A stretch of 64,000 nucleotides of DNA from Dryocosmus kuriphilus (taxonomy: Eukaryota > Arthropoda > Insecta > Hymenoptera > Cynipidae), in NCBI GenBank assembly GCA_038277395.1, contig CM076194.1, positions 184,234,788-184,298,787 of the forward strand, read 5' to 3'. Made by a program: the position numbers and the translations under genes. The notes beneath the pieces were generated by a model, which worked only from the letters and a program-made list of their open reading frames with translations, ran no database searches and had not been told where the DNA came from. Below, piece by piece: positions 44,534 to 56,945 of the stretch (positions are counted from its first letter, which is position 1; each line of letters begins with the position of its first letter).

Positions 44534-46095
44534 CCCTTGTGCCGCGGCTGGATTCAAATGGATTGATATGGATTGAAAATGTATCCATTTGAATACATTT
44601 TAATCCACAGAATCTAGACCACGAATCATCTGGATAGAGCATCAATCCATTTAAATCTATTTCAATCCAAAGAATTGTCTGGATTGAAATTGATTCAATA
44701 AGATTAGAATCATTTATGATTGGAAAACTATTTTCACTTTACAAATAATATCTTCTCGATATTTTGACAAGGAATATCAAAAAATGTTTACTACAACTCG
44801 AATTATTGCGGATAGATTGAAATGGATAAAACTAGATTGAAACCAGGTATCCTTTTTTTTTTAAGTATCTGCTCAGATTGAAGAAGATTCAGATGGATTA
44901 CTGTTGAACTTTGATTTTTCTGAGAAATATCACAATCACAGTGCTCTACCATGTTGCTAAAATGCAAACACTGTCTTCTTCATATATGCCGACCAGAAAA
45001 ATCGAATTATTGTTTTAAATTAAGGATCATAAAGTTACAACGAAAATGGATAAAAATGGATTGAAACCAGTCATGCTTTTTTCTACGTACGTACTCGCAT
45101 TGAAAAGGATTCAAATGGATTAAATTTAAGCTTTGATTTTTGTGTGAAATATCACGATCACTGTTCTCTACAATGTTGTTAAGCTGCAAACACTGTCTTC
45201 TTGATATATGCCAACCAGAAGTCTAGCTGTTATTTTAAATTATGGATCATGGATTTAGAATATAAGTGGATAAAAACGGATTGAATAATTTAAAATAACA
45301 GCTAGACTTCTGGTTGGCATATATCAAGAAGACAGTGTTTGCAGCTTAACAACATTGTAGAGAACAGTGATCGTGATATTTCACACAAAAATCAAAGCTT
45401 AAGTTTAATCCGTTTGAATCCTTTTCAATGCGAGTACGTACGTAGAAAAAAGCATGACTGGTTTCAATCCATTTTTATCCATTTTCGTTGTAACTTTATG
45501 ATCCTTAATTTAAAACAATAATTCGATTTTTCTGGTTGGTATATATGAAGAAGACAGTGTTTGCATTTTAACAACATGGTAGAGCACTGTGAAAAGGATG
45601 CCTGGTTTCAATCTAGTTTTATCCATTTCAATATATCCGCAATAATTCGAGTTGTAGTAAACATTTTTTGATATTCCTTATCAAAAATATCGAGTAGATG
45701 TTATTTTTAAAGTGAAAATAGTTTTCCAATCATAAATGATTTTAATATTATTGAATCAATTTCAATCCAGACAATTCTTTGGATTGAAATAGATTTAAAT
45801 GGATTAATGCTCTATCCAGACGATTCGTGGACTAGATTCTATGGCTTAAAATGTATTCAAATGATACATTTTCAATCCATATCAATCCATTTGAATCCAG
45901 CCGCGGCATTCTCATGGATTGAGCATTTTTAATCTATACTAATCAATTTTTATCTTTCAACCCAATCCATATTTTCTGTATTAAAATAGATTAAAAGCTT
46001 CTGTTCAAATCAATTTGCAAATTCTGGAACAAGATTCTGGATTCTCTTGGATTGAAAATTTTTCAATCCATTTTAATCCAGCCGCGGCACAAGGG
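44534..46095. mobile_element. 1.56 kb giant palindromic foldback element (copy B)
   Basis: Counterpart of 13788-15350, essentially identical, with AG on both sides (44532-44533 and 46096-46097). Confidence 0.85.
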
Positions 46096-46671
46096 AGAGT
46101 AGACATGCTGCCGTTCTGCGTTCGCATCCGCAAACTTTTTTTCAATTTTTAAAAAAATTTTTCTTGTCTTCTAAAAACTTCAATGCAAATTTGAATAAAA
46201 ATGATATAGACCGAATACATTTCAAATCAGGCAGATCTTATACTTCAATTCGCAGAATCTGTTGCTGACGAAATATGTCGTTTTTGAGAGAAAATTAGGA
46301 AATACGTATTTTTCCGATTTGCAAGAAAAAAAATTTGTATACGAAGTTGTGAGTATTTGAATGTTGAAGTGGATTTTTCGAAAAAATGTAATTTTTTCTT
46401 TAAAAATATATAACTTTTGGCATAATATAGAGATATTTGGGGTTTTCTTCTAGATTCTGGTGAGGTTTATCGTCTTCTTTCAAAAAATCCGCCAGAAAAA
46501 TTAAAAAAGGCTAATAACAAAATGGCGGCTGTTTTTTTCTAAAAATATATAAAGTTTATTTTCTCGAAAAACCTACAGTTATATTTTGTGTCGATTTTTG
46601 TATTAATTTATCCTTATATAAGAAAGACACTCAGTAAGCTTTATGCGGGCTAAACTACTATAAAAGGTCTA
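46096..46671. other. AT-rich spacer (copy B)
   Basis: Counterpart of 15351-15922. No gene is seen. Confidence 0.5.
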
Positions 46672-49600
46672 TAAAAAATCTGCCCACTTCGCGGGCACAT
46701 TCTCATCGCGCGCTTCGCGTTCGGATGTTTGCTGTCCTTGCACATCATGCTCGGTATTCGTTACTTGGGTCTTAAAATTTCAAAACACCTACTTTTAATG
46801 AGATTAATAAATTTGAATTTTTTATTAAAAATTATAAAAGAAATTATTTTATTTAAGGCTGTATCGACCTTAAGGAATACATTCTCGTCATGACACTCGC
46901 GCTTCGTGCTCGACAATTAAATTTTTTTCTTTAAACACATTGTAGATTGGTAAAGCTTTTTTGTGATTTTCCAAATTCTCACACTGCAGGATTTCGATTC
47001 TTAAAAGTAAAGCGATGAGTCTTATAAATAAATTTTATAGCTCTTCCCAAGGTGAACAATTCTGCTTCTTAATATTTTATCATATCTTACATAGTTTTGC
47101 TGAAAAGTTTTTTTCTTTCTATTTCATAACACATTTCACGAATATCTCAAAAACTACGCGTCTGTTCAAAAAAATGATAGAAAGCAAATTTGTAGATCTT
47201 TTTGAGGTGAACATTATCATTTTTTTCGTATCTTGCATAGTTTGGCGGGAAATTTGAGTTTTTAATTTTTAATAACGTTTTATCAATTAAAACAAAAACC
47301 GTGCATTTAATCAAAAAACGGTTAAAACAAAATTTGTAGATTTTCTTGAGATGAACAATTTTATTCTCCATCGCTTTTTTGTATCTCGCATATTTTATCC
47401 GGAAAATTGATGTTTTGATTTTGTGAAAGCCGTTTTTGTTGGATAAAACCATAACGCCAATCCGATTAGTCCTTCAAAAGTTATCGTGGGAAAAGACGAC
47501 AACGACGACGACGACGACGACGACAACGACAACAAACAGACACCGTCGTAAAACATGTTTTTTTTTCGGATTCAGGAGGTCACTAAACGTGGAGATTTCA
47601 TGAAATCCATGAAAGTCAGTTTTCACATAAAGCTAATACATTTTTCATTGAGATGAGAATGTAAAAATACCTCTTTGTCATTTGTAATATCTTGCTGCAT
47701 CGTTTTGGAGAAAAATGTGAAAATTCATTTTTCGGGGGAAGAAACGTTTTACCCCGCGTAAAAATGAAAAAGTACCTTCATTATATAAGCAGAAACTTTT
47801 AAAAAATATTTTAAAAAAGAAAAAACGTGGGGCCTTCCAGAAAGTCTTTTTTTATTTTTTTCAACGAATTTTGAAATTCAGAAAAGGAGATTTTCTGGAA
47901 GACCCCACCTTTATTATTTAAAAAAAATCTGCCCGCTTCGCGGGCACATTCTCATCGCGCGAAGTATGAGCGCGCCTGTTGGCGCTCGCGCTTCGCGCTC
48001 GATAAATTATTTACCTCGCGCTACGCGCTCGGTGTTTATGGATCGTATAAACCTTTAAATTAAAAATTACAAAAGAATTATTTTACTCAAGGCTCTATCG
48101 CCCTTAAGGAATACATTCTCATCATTCTCTCTCTCTTTCCAGAGTGAACAATTCTGCTTGTTAATATTTTCTCATACCTTGCATAGTTTTGCTGAAAAGT
48201 GGTTTTCTTTATGTTTCATAAAATATTCCACGAGTAACTCAAACATTACGCGTCTGTTCAAAAAAATGATAGAAAGCAAATTTGTAGATCTTTTCGAGTT
48301 GAACAACTTTGTTTCTTATCATTTCTTCGTATCTTGCATAGTTTGGCACGAAATTTGAATTTTTGATTTTTAATAGCGTTTTCTCGATTAAAACAAAAAC
48401 CGTGCATTTTATAAAAAAATAGTTAACACAAAATTTGTAGATCTTTTTAAGATAGAAAGTTTTGGTTATATACATATTTTCTGTATCTCGCATAGTTTAG
48501 CCGGAAAATGGATTTTTTTGATTTTATGAAAACCATTTTTGATGGATAAAACCATAACCTTTAATGTCTGACATTGCCTGAGAATAAAATTGCTCGAGTT
48601 TAGATAAAACAGGTTTTTACAACCGTCCTTCCTTGACGAAATTAAAAGTCAAAGTGTGGTTTTGTTTTGAAAATGCACTATTTCGCGAAATACATGAGAA
48701 AAGACGGAAGGGAATCTTCGTGCCTTGGCCTCTGTTCACCTCTACTTCGAGGAACCGGCAGAGAGTTTCCGAGAAATATACCCAAACAAATGGAATCAAA
48801 ATAAAACGGCATCTTTTTAAAACGGCATCTTTTTAAAACTGCTTTCTTGAATTCTTATCTAATCTTTTTACATGTTCTCGTCATTTTTACATTCTCATCA
48901 GAGAAGGTATTAGATTTATGTCAAATTTGACCCCCCCCCCCCCCCCCCCTGGCCCCAGTTATCATCAAATCTCTACGTTTTGAGACCCCCTGAGTCAGAA
49001 AAAAAACGTTTTTTTTACGACGGTGTTTGCCTGTTGTTGTCGCTGTCGTTGTCGTCTGTGGTCGCGATAACCTTCGAAGGACTCATAGGATTGGATTGTG
49101 CTTTGGCACGCTTATTTAAGGCGTAAAAAGAAAGGACGACTTCGTTAAGCAACGGTTTTTGACCAACGGTTATGTTTTTATCCATCAAAAACTGTTTTCA
49201 CAAAATAAAAAGTCGATTTTCCGGCTAAACTATGCGAGATACAAAAAAAACAGTTGAGAGTAAAATTGTTCATCTCAAAAAAATCTACAAATTTTTTTAA
49301 AAATATTTTTTGATAAAAAGCACGGTTTTTGTTTTAATCGAGAAAACTTTATTCGAAACCAAAAACTGTAGTTTGTTGACAAAATATTCAAGATACGAAA
49401 AAAATGATATTTAAATAAGTTGTTCAGCTCAAATATATCTACAAATTTTGTATTAACTATTTTTCGATAAAATCCATGGTTTTTGTTTTAATAGAGAAAA
49501 CGTTATTAAAAATAAAAAATTCAAATTTCCCGCCAAACTATACAAGATACGAAAAAAATGATACTAAACAAAGTTGTTCACCTCAAAAAGATCTACAAAT

Positions 49601-50122
49601 TTGCTTCCTATCATTTTTTTTTAACAGAAGCGTAGTTTTGGAGATATTCGTGAAATATATTATGAAATATAAAGAAAACCACTTTTCAGCAAAACTATGC
49701 AAGATATGAGAAAATATTAACAAGCAGAATTGTTCACCTTGGAAAGAGCTACAAAATTTATTGATAAAACTCATTGTTTTACTTTTAAGAATCGAAATCC
49801 TGCATTGAGAAAATTTGGAAAATCACAAAAAAACTTTACCAATCTACAATGTGTTTTTAAAAAATGTAATTATCGAGCGCGAAGCACGAGTGTCATGATG
49901 AGAATGTATTCCTTAAGGGCAATAGAGCCTTAAGTAAAATAATTTCTTTTGTAATTTTTAATTTAAAGGTTTATACGATCCATAAACACCGAGCGCGTAG
50001 CGCGAGGTAAATAACCTATCGAGCGCGAAGCGCGAGTGCCAACAGACGCGCGCCCTAAGCGCCCTCATACTTTGTGCGAAGCGCGCCATGAGAATCTGCC
50101 CCCGAAGCGGGCAGACTTTTTA
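46672..50122. mobile_element. 3.4 kb nested palindromic repeat (copy B)
   Basis: Counterpart of 15923-19362. Differences are in homopolymers (for example the C-run at 48931-48949), which change the lengths of the meaningless frames inside. Confidence 0.82.
48931..48949. repeat. Poly-C tract, long allele (copy B)
   Basis: About 19 C against about 12 in copy A. Confidence 0.85.
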
Positions 50123-50905
50123 ACTTTAAATACTCTTCACGTTTCATAATTTACTATATTAACCTAAATTAACTTAAATATTAACTAACAAGGGGAAGAA
50201 AAATAACATTAACATAACATACAATAACACAGAAATAATATTTTCGTCATTTGAATAAATATTTTAAAATGAGAATGTAAACACAAAACTAAGTTTTGAA
50301 TAGGATATAAAAAAGATAAATGTAAATGTAAATTACCAAAAAATTCAGGACAATAATAATATTTAACGATGTTAAATTGATTTTGACGGCAATTGCAATT
50401 GCAATTAGAATTAAATTTTCATGGAAAATGACGTTTTTCTCGAAACTGGCCAAATATTGCGACCTAGAAATTTCACAATTATAGTTTGAGGTCCTACTCT
50501 TTCTTTACTGCAATTATTAATCGAAATGAAAGCACACTACCTGGCCTTCCCCTTACCTTATTTCATTATTTACAAATAATCGTCTGAAAAAATACATACT
50601 ATAATGTAATAAATCAGGTATTATATGAACATAAATCTTTGTATGTAACTTTTTAATTACCTCAATTTTAGATTCCAAGGTTTGTCGACAGTTTTTTTAA
50701 CATGGTTTCTAAGTTTGGGGAAAAAATTAAAATATTGTTCTTCCAATTTCCTAAAATGTATTCACGCTGTTGCAAAAAGAAGATATAAGGGAAAAAATAA
50801 ATATTAATTTTTTAAAGTATTACTGGCCTTTCTTACATGCATGAAATACGAGTACTTTTAAAGTATTGCACCCAACCCTTCTAACAAATATTTTTCGATA
50901 TATAT
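50123..50905. other. AT-rich sequence up to the LTR element (copy B)
   Basis: Counterpart of 19363-20144. Confidence 0.6.
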
Positions 50906-51078
50906 TGTAACTTTTTAAAGTTTTACTCTTTAGGAAGGGTTACACGAGAGTAAAAAATACGAGACTCAAGGGATACATATTATTCATTTATTTACTTATC
51001 TTCTTATCTACCCTATGATTACAATGCTAATCCTAGCTGATATAATTCTTTCTTATCTCTGATATTTCTTTTCTCTCT

Positions 51079-51138
<60 letters not shown>

Positions 51139-52491
51139 CTCTCTCTTTCTTCAATACCATAATTTCTAACCACCTTTAATTGTCATTGCTAATCGTTCAG
51201 CATGACACTATAACACCTTTAATAACAATGGATTTAAGATGAGGGCTTTTATGCCTCGAAATAAAGATAGATGATTAAGATACCCACTCACACAATACTA
51301 GTAAGATGGCCTTTTGCTTCAGGCCTCTAAAGTCTCAACCTTTACCTACACAATATTACTCTGGGTCTCTGTGCACCTTACCGACGTCGTTCATATAATA
51401 CCTGTATCACTCTACTGACCCAGTGAGGACCTCTTCAAATTATTCATTCATAATTTCTGGGATCTTCCCTTAATTTTAATCATTCAGTTATTTAGATGAG
51501 AGGGTTATTACCCTTTTACTTAATTTGTGGAGGTCCACCCTGTGTATCTCTAAGTACTCTTTTTAGATTATTACACTGTACTTCTTTTACATAACATTTT
51601 TTTTTATCGAGTCCAAATTTCTCTATTTGTCACATCTCCAATCACTCGGTTTATACAATCTAATACAATATAGTTTCTATTTATTAATTTTACAATTAAT
51701 TCTCTTATTATCTTAATCCAATATTTTTCACATACAATCTTAATCACTCGCTTATTATTTTAGTCCAGTATTTCCGCAAATACAATCTTTATTTACTACC
51801 TCTTTAATTACTCGCTTTTTTTTTTTATATACGATTATACAATTCTACACAATGTTTTCTCTAAGATACAGTTTTATAAAAAATGCTCTTTATTCAAATA
51901 CAGTCTTTTATAATTAATTCTTCCCAGAACCTCAGAAAGCAGATCTCCAACCTTGCAGCTTAAACGTTGAAATGATAGGAATGCGCGCGAATATTCTTTT
52001 AATCCCCTTATTGACAAGGTAATAAGATGAATCTTATTGCTTCTCAAGGGGGCTAAAAGAAGCTATGAGGATTCAAATGAACGCGTCGACTTCTAATTTT
52101 CTTATGGACAAGTGTGAGGAATAAATTCCAGCCCTTCTCAAGGAAACTAGAAGAAGATGGAAAACCGAAAACAAACGAAACTTGGAATTCCCTTCTTGAC
52201 AAGGGGATGGGATAAATCCCAATCCTTCTCAAGGGAGCTAGAAGTTGAGGACTTCGCGATACTCCCGAGGACCTCTGGGTCCTGCTGCAAGTCGGAATCC
52301 GCTTCTTTGGCCTACGTACCCGCTTTTTAAAGTATTCTCCCCCTGCACTCACTCCCTACGTCACAAATCTGGAGCACTGGAGGGGTAGGAAACACTCGCG
52401 CGTGGGTGGGGCTCCTGCACATAGAGCTCCTTGTCTCGTACGTCTAGATCTTGCCTATGTGCAGGCTCATAACTCACTTCCAAATGTCACA
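50906..52491 (-). repeat. 3' LTR (copy B)
   Basis: 1586 bp, with a (CT)n tract at 51079-51132. One substitution from copy A at GTGCACC (GTGCCCC in A). Confidence 0.93.
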
Positions 52492-52503
52492 TCTGCCCCC
52501 CTC
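52492..52503 (-). promoter_or_regulatory. Polypurine tract (copy B)
   Basis: GAGGGGGGCAGA on the coding strand, directly before the 3' LTR, as in copy A. Confidence 0.8.
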
Positions 52504-52513
52504 AACGTTCGAT

Positions 52514-53404
52514 TTAGAAAAATCTCCACCACATATGTCTTCTTTTTCTGAAGTCGAACGTTGCCCCCTTATATAGTTCTTTATTGTTTATCACGGGTTC
52601 ACTTTCACTCGGCTTCCAGTCTGGTCCCAACGGCCATACCTGCTCTGGAGACCACTTACTGTACATACCCCTTTGTTCCTCCGTCTCACGGTAGGGTGCT
52701 TCCCACGGGGCGCCTATTCGTCTGGGTGGTAGATTTTCCTCATCATGATTTTCAAAGGGCTTTCCACCCCTTAGATTTATAGCTTCCTCCAAGATGTTTG
52801 GGTAACCCTGCATTGGATCCTGGTTAGATGCCGCTTTTCTTTTCAGTAAGTCGGTTCGGCGTTTGTCCTGGAGCCTCTTAACTTTAGCCTCTCGTGCCTG
52901 TCTCCATACGTCCCACTTTCGACTCTTCACCTGATCGGGCTGTCGCCATTCCGTCATTAAATCTTCCAGCAGGGCCTCCTGTCTCGTAAGGGTTCCTTTT
53001 TTGTTCTTCTTTTCCCACAAATTCAAGTTAATTAATTTGAGGGAGTGAATCCTCAGTGGATCTTCCTCCAGAGCTTTAGGTCGCTGTATCACTGGGGTAG
53101 GGGCGGCTTCCTCCATTGCGTCTAGGTCTTCTTCGTTCACGTTGGTGGCCTGCCTTCGGGTACCTTTCTTTATGTTGCACCCGGCCACTTCTGACACGCT
53201 CGTCCCGGGCTTTCTAGGTGCTTTCCCTTTCCCGTATGCAGGCGTATAATTTTTTGCATAAATGATCCTCTTTGGCTCGTCCTCCCGCAGGATTACGTCC
53301 TCCAGGGCCAAGTGCAGGTTACACTGTACTGCTATCCCCCGGTGCTGGTCCATGAGGTCCCTCTGGGTGTAGGCGTCCGGCATCTTCGAGTTTTCGATCG
53401 TCAC
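52514..53404 (-). CDS. Third ORF of the LTR element, 296 residues, function unknown (copy B)
   Basis: An uninterrupted frame from a Met 77 nt after the integrase stop, ending 10 nt before the polypurine tract. It is hydrophilic and strongly charged. A basic, Trp-containing middle (about residues 140-195) and a Pro/Trp-rich end (WPLGPDWKPSESEP, then RKRRHMWWRFF) are visible. No signal peptide, transmembrane helix or envelope motif is present, so despite its position it is not a recognisable env. Candidates are an accessory nucleic-acid-binding protein or a captured host fragment. Its intactness while gag-pol carry stops is notable, but both copies are readings of one insertion. Confidence 0.75.
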   Translation of the reverse strand: MTIENSKMPDAYTQRDLMDQHRGIAVQCNLHLALEDVILREDEPKRIIYAKNYTPAYGKGKAPRKPGTSVSEVAGCNIKKGTRRQATNVNEEDLDAMEEAAPTPVIQRPKALEEDPLRIHSLKLINLNLWEKKNKKGTLTRQEALLEDLMTEWRQPDQVKSRKWDVWRQAREAKVKRLQDKRRTDLLKRKAASNQDPMQGYPNILEEAINLRGGKPFENHDEENLPPRRIGAPWEAPYRETEEQRGMYSKWSPEQVWPLGPDWKPSESEPVINNKELYKGATFDFRKRRHMWWRFF

Positions 53405-53481
53405 TGACTTGGGGTAGGACTAGCAGTCAGCTCGTCGACTACTACCCTATTCAGCTTTTCCCACTTTTCCTACCACCCCCG

Positions 53482-55320
53482 CTAGATCATTTGGGGCCTC
53501 TGATACTTCCGTAAACTATCTGCATGGAACTGCCCTCTCTCCTTCTCATTTTCGAGATGCTGTAGAATGTAGGCGTTCGTCGAAACCTGTTTCTTGATTT
53601 TGTACGGTCCTTCGTATAATTCCAAGAATTTGGCCATCGTGCCTGTTGTAACGTCGGAAACATTGCATGCTTTTACAAGCACTAAATATCCCAGTTTGAA
53701 TTTTACCCCTTTTCTGTCTTTATTTATTTTCTTCAGTCGATTTTCTCTTTTTCTTTTAATTCTTTCTCTTATCATCATTATCTGTCTTTCTCTATCCATA
53801 ATTTTTTTATTGGGTACACGAGGGAGGAGCTCCGTCCACCATATTTTTGGTTGAGTTCCCCAGAAGGCCTCATGTGGTGTCATTTCCGTGGTTTCATGAT
53901 AAGATTCTTTTATCACTGTTTCCATATTTTCTACTTTAGTAAACCATGCATGGTGCGGGTGATTTTCCAACAGCGTTCTAAATAATCTCGATATCTCTCG
54001 ATTTACTCTCTCAACCATGTTGGCCTGGGGGTGTCTTATTGATGTTAATACCCTTTGTATTTGCCGCTCCTCTAGTGCTTGTTTCCATTTTTTACTGGTA
54101 AATTGGGTTCCTCGGTCCGATAGTATTTTATCGGGCTTGCCCAATTCGCTGATAAAATTATCGAGTTTTTTTATCGTGATGTCGCAAGTGGCCTTTTTTA
54201 AGGGGTATAATTTGGTATATTTCGTAAACGTATCGACCATCACTAGCAAATGCTCATACCCATATTTCGATTTTGTTAACGGTCCATAATAATCGATGGA
54301 TATAATTTCCAATGGGTTTTTAGGCAACACAGCTTCCATCAATGCCTGAGAAGCGGTGGTCGTGACTTTATTTCTTTGACATGAATCACATGATGCTATT
54401 AATTGCCGTGTGAGTTTCGCTAATTTTGGATAAAAGAAATACTCTTTTAGAACTTTCTGAGTCTTTTGTGCTCCCACGTGACCATACGATATATGGCATT
54501 CCCAGATTAATGCATTGACTAGGTCCTTAGGCACATATATCCGCATTGTCACTCCATCGTCTTGATACAATAGATTATTGATGATTTTATAACGCGTCTT
54601 TGCCCCCACTTTTTGTTTACACAATTCCTCCTTTTTCCTTTTTATTTTCTCATCTATTTCTTGCATTTCTCGTATTCCCCTTATTTTCTCTAGGATCTCA
54701 GGTGAGCCTGCGTATTTCAACGCGTTTACGTATACTTTTATGTTTTTGCTTCTTTTTTCCTCGCTATGTAATCGGCTTAGCGAATCGGCCATGACATTTT
54801 CCTTTCCCGGTAGGTGCTCTACCGTGATTTTGTAATCCTGAATAGCTAATATCCACCTCGTTAATCTCGCATTAACAAATTTGCACGTCTTGAGGAAAGT
54901 TAATGCCATCTGGTCCGTTCTATTGACGATTTCTGCACCCTGTATGTAAGTCCGAAATTTCTGTAGGGCCCATACTAGGGCCAGAAGCTCTTTTTCAGTG
55001 AAATATGTCAGCTCCGGTCCTTTTAATGTCCTGCTAGCCAGCGTTATTATTTCTTTTTCTTGTTTCTCGTTAAGTTGGTACAGGACCGCCCCGAGTGCAT
55101 AATTACTGGCGTCCGTCTCCAGGTAGAATTTCTCTCTCGGATTTGGAAAGTACAATAGAATGGACTTACAAAAGAGTTCTTTGACCTTTTCAAATTGGTT
55201 CTGCATGTCATTATCCCATTTCCAGAGGACCCCTTTTCTTATGAGCTTTAACAGAAGTACGATTTCTTCGGCGTGCCTATTGCTGAATTTTGAATAAAAA
55301 TTGACGAGTCCAAGAAATCC
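53482..55320 (-). pseudogene. pol: RNase H and integrase (copy B)
   Basis: 574 residues from the Met at 55206, identical in motifs to copy A but without the extra Thr. Upstream it is in the same frame as RT, separated only by the TGA at 55321-55323, which shows that the frame change seen in copy A is a private indel. Confidence 0.93.
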
Positions 55321-56066
55321 TCACAGTTGTTTAATATTTTTAGGCGTTGGAAAGTCTTGTATGTGTTTTATTTTCTCAGGATCCGGTCTGATTCCTTCTG
55401 TGGTCAAAATAAACCCTAAGAACTTGGTCTCTTTTTTGAAGAAATGCGATTTTTCTAAATTCAGTGTTAGGTTGAAAAATTGTAGCCTTTCCAGCAGTTC
55501 CTTTAGATCCTCGAGGTGTTGTTCATGGGATTCTGAGGTTATCAGAGTGTCGTCCACAAAAGTGATCACATGATCGCCGATTCCGTGCAGGGCTTGATCG
55601 AGACCCCTCACGAGTGCCGCGGTGCTCGTTTTAAGCCCGAAAGGTACCACCAAAAATTCGTAGCCCTTTCCTTGGTGTTGGAAAGCCGTATATTTTCTGG
55701 ATTCTGGATGTAGTGGCACTTGCCAGAAACTGCTGTTCATATCCAAGCTCGACATAATTTTGGTACCCTTGTATTTTTGGAAAAGTACTTCCGCCGGCTC
55801 TGGACATTCCCAGTCTTCCACCAGAAGTTCATTTAATCGTCTCGCATCCAAGCACAGGCGAATAGTTTCATCCTTTTTCTCTACAGGAATTATGGGGTTG
55901 ATATATGGGCTATCAGTCCGTTGTATGATCCCCATTTCCAACATCCTGTTTATTTCATCTTTGACTCTTTCTCGATGAGCCATAGGGATCGGATATAACT
56001 TCGTCTTATGAAAGGCTGAGTTTCCTTGACTTTCAACTTGTGTTGGTAAGTCGTTAAAAGTCCTGG
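55321..56066 (-). pseudogene. pol: Reverse transcriptase domain (copy B)
   Basis: Same SLDM, PFGLK and FVDD motifs as copy A. A 2-base insertion near 55993-55996 (GGATATAACT against GGATAACT) shifts the frame just upstream of the Met at 55983, whereas copy A is in register here. The TGA at its end is shared. Confidence 0.92.
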
Positions 56067-56945
56067 TTACCTTCGAAATACATGTTTATACTTCCAAAGT
56101 ATTTTCCACAGTTTCTCCTTAATTTCTTCATTTATTTCAGAAATACCGTTGATTTTCTCAGAAATTTCCTGGTGCGTGACTTCTGCCGCTATTGTTTGTT
56201 TTGGGTCCTCCAGGATTTCTCTTCCTCCCTCTTCAGGTGTCAAACGATTTATTTTTATGACGCTTACCTCGGTTTCGTCTGGGTTGATTTCTGAGTTCTT
56301 TTCCTGTAGTGTTCTTACTGAAGGACTCCCCTCTAAGTAAGGAAACAATAAAGTTTTAGTGTCTAAATCAATTCGGGTACGGTATTCATCCAGCACGTCA
56401 ATGCCAATAATGCAGGTGTATGAGAGGCGGGGTACAACCAAGAAAGGTATTTGGATGTTTATCTTATCTATCCTCACATCTATATACACCTGCCGACTTA
56501 GCCTTACGGCTTTCTCTCCAATGGGGCCTGCGATTGCCACTCCGGTCAATGGAAGGCTCGGACATCCTTCAAACCTTCCTTTGTTATTATTCAGGAATTC
56601 TTCCGCAATGCAGGTAACCTCCGCGCCGGTGTCTATTAATGCCAATGTCACGGTACCTCCAATTATGAGATTTGCCGTGTAGCATTTAGATTTTCTCTTT
56701 TTTTTGTACGTGTTGGTTTCTTGTCCAATTAATTCGTTTCTCATATCTGTTATCATGTGTGTCAGGTAAGTAGTAGCTTCACTCTCGTCTTGACCTGACT
56801 TTGTTAATTCTGACTCGGGTTCTATTCGTTTTCCGACTGCATAATCGGATCGGGTGCTGGTTCTTCTCTCGTACCGGACTCCTCTTCTACGTCTAGCTCG
56901 ACGTTCTGTATTTTGTGTGGAGTCTGTGGCTGCTGTGATCTCCAT
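56067..56945 (-). CDS. pol: Aspartic protease region of pol (copy B)
   Basis: Identical to 25303-26181 except Arg for Gln in the VGK(R/Q)IEP segment. It has the same retropepsin motif and the same terminal TAA. It overlaps the gag tail by 124 nt in the -1 frame. Confidence 0.88.
   Translation of the reverse strand: MEITAATDSTQNTERRARRRRGVRYERRTSTRSDYAVGKRIEPESELTKSGQDESEATTYLTHMITDMRNELIGQETNTYKKKRKSKCYTANLIIGGTVTLALIDTGAEVTCIAEEFLNNNKGRFEGCPSLPLTGVAIAGPIGEKAVRLSRQVYIDVRIDKINIQIPFLVVPRLSYTCIIGIDVLDEYRTRIDLDTKTLLFPYLEGSPSVRTLQEKNSEINPDETEVSVIKINRLTPEEGGREILEDPKQTIAAEVTHQEISEKINGISEINEEIKEKLWKILWKYKHVFRR

Noticed and set aside
52514..53404. Envelope protein (errantivirus) call for the third ORF
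   Set aside because: No signal peptide, membrane helix or fusion/cleavage features; only the position matches.
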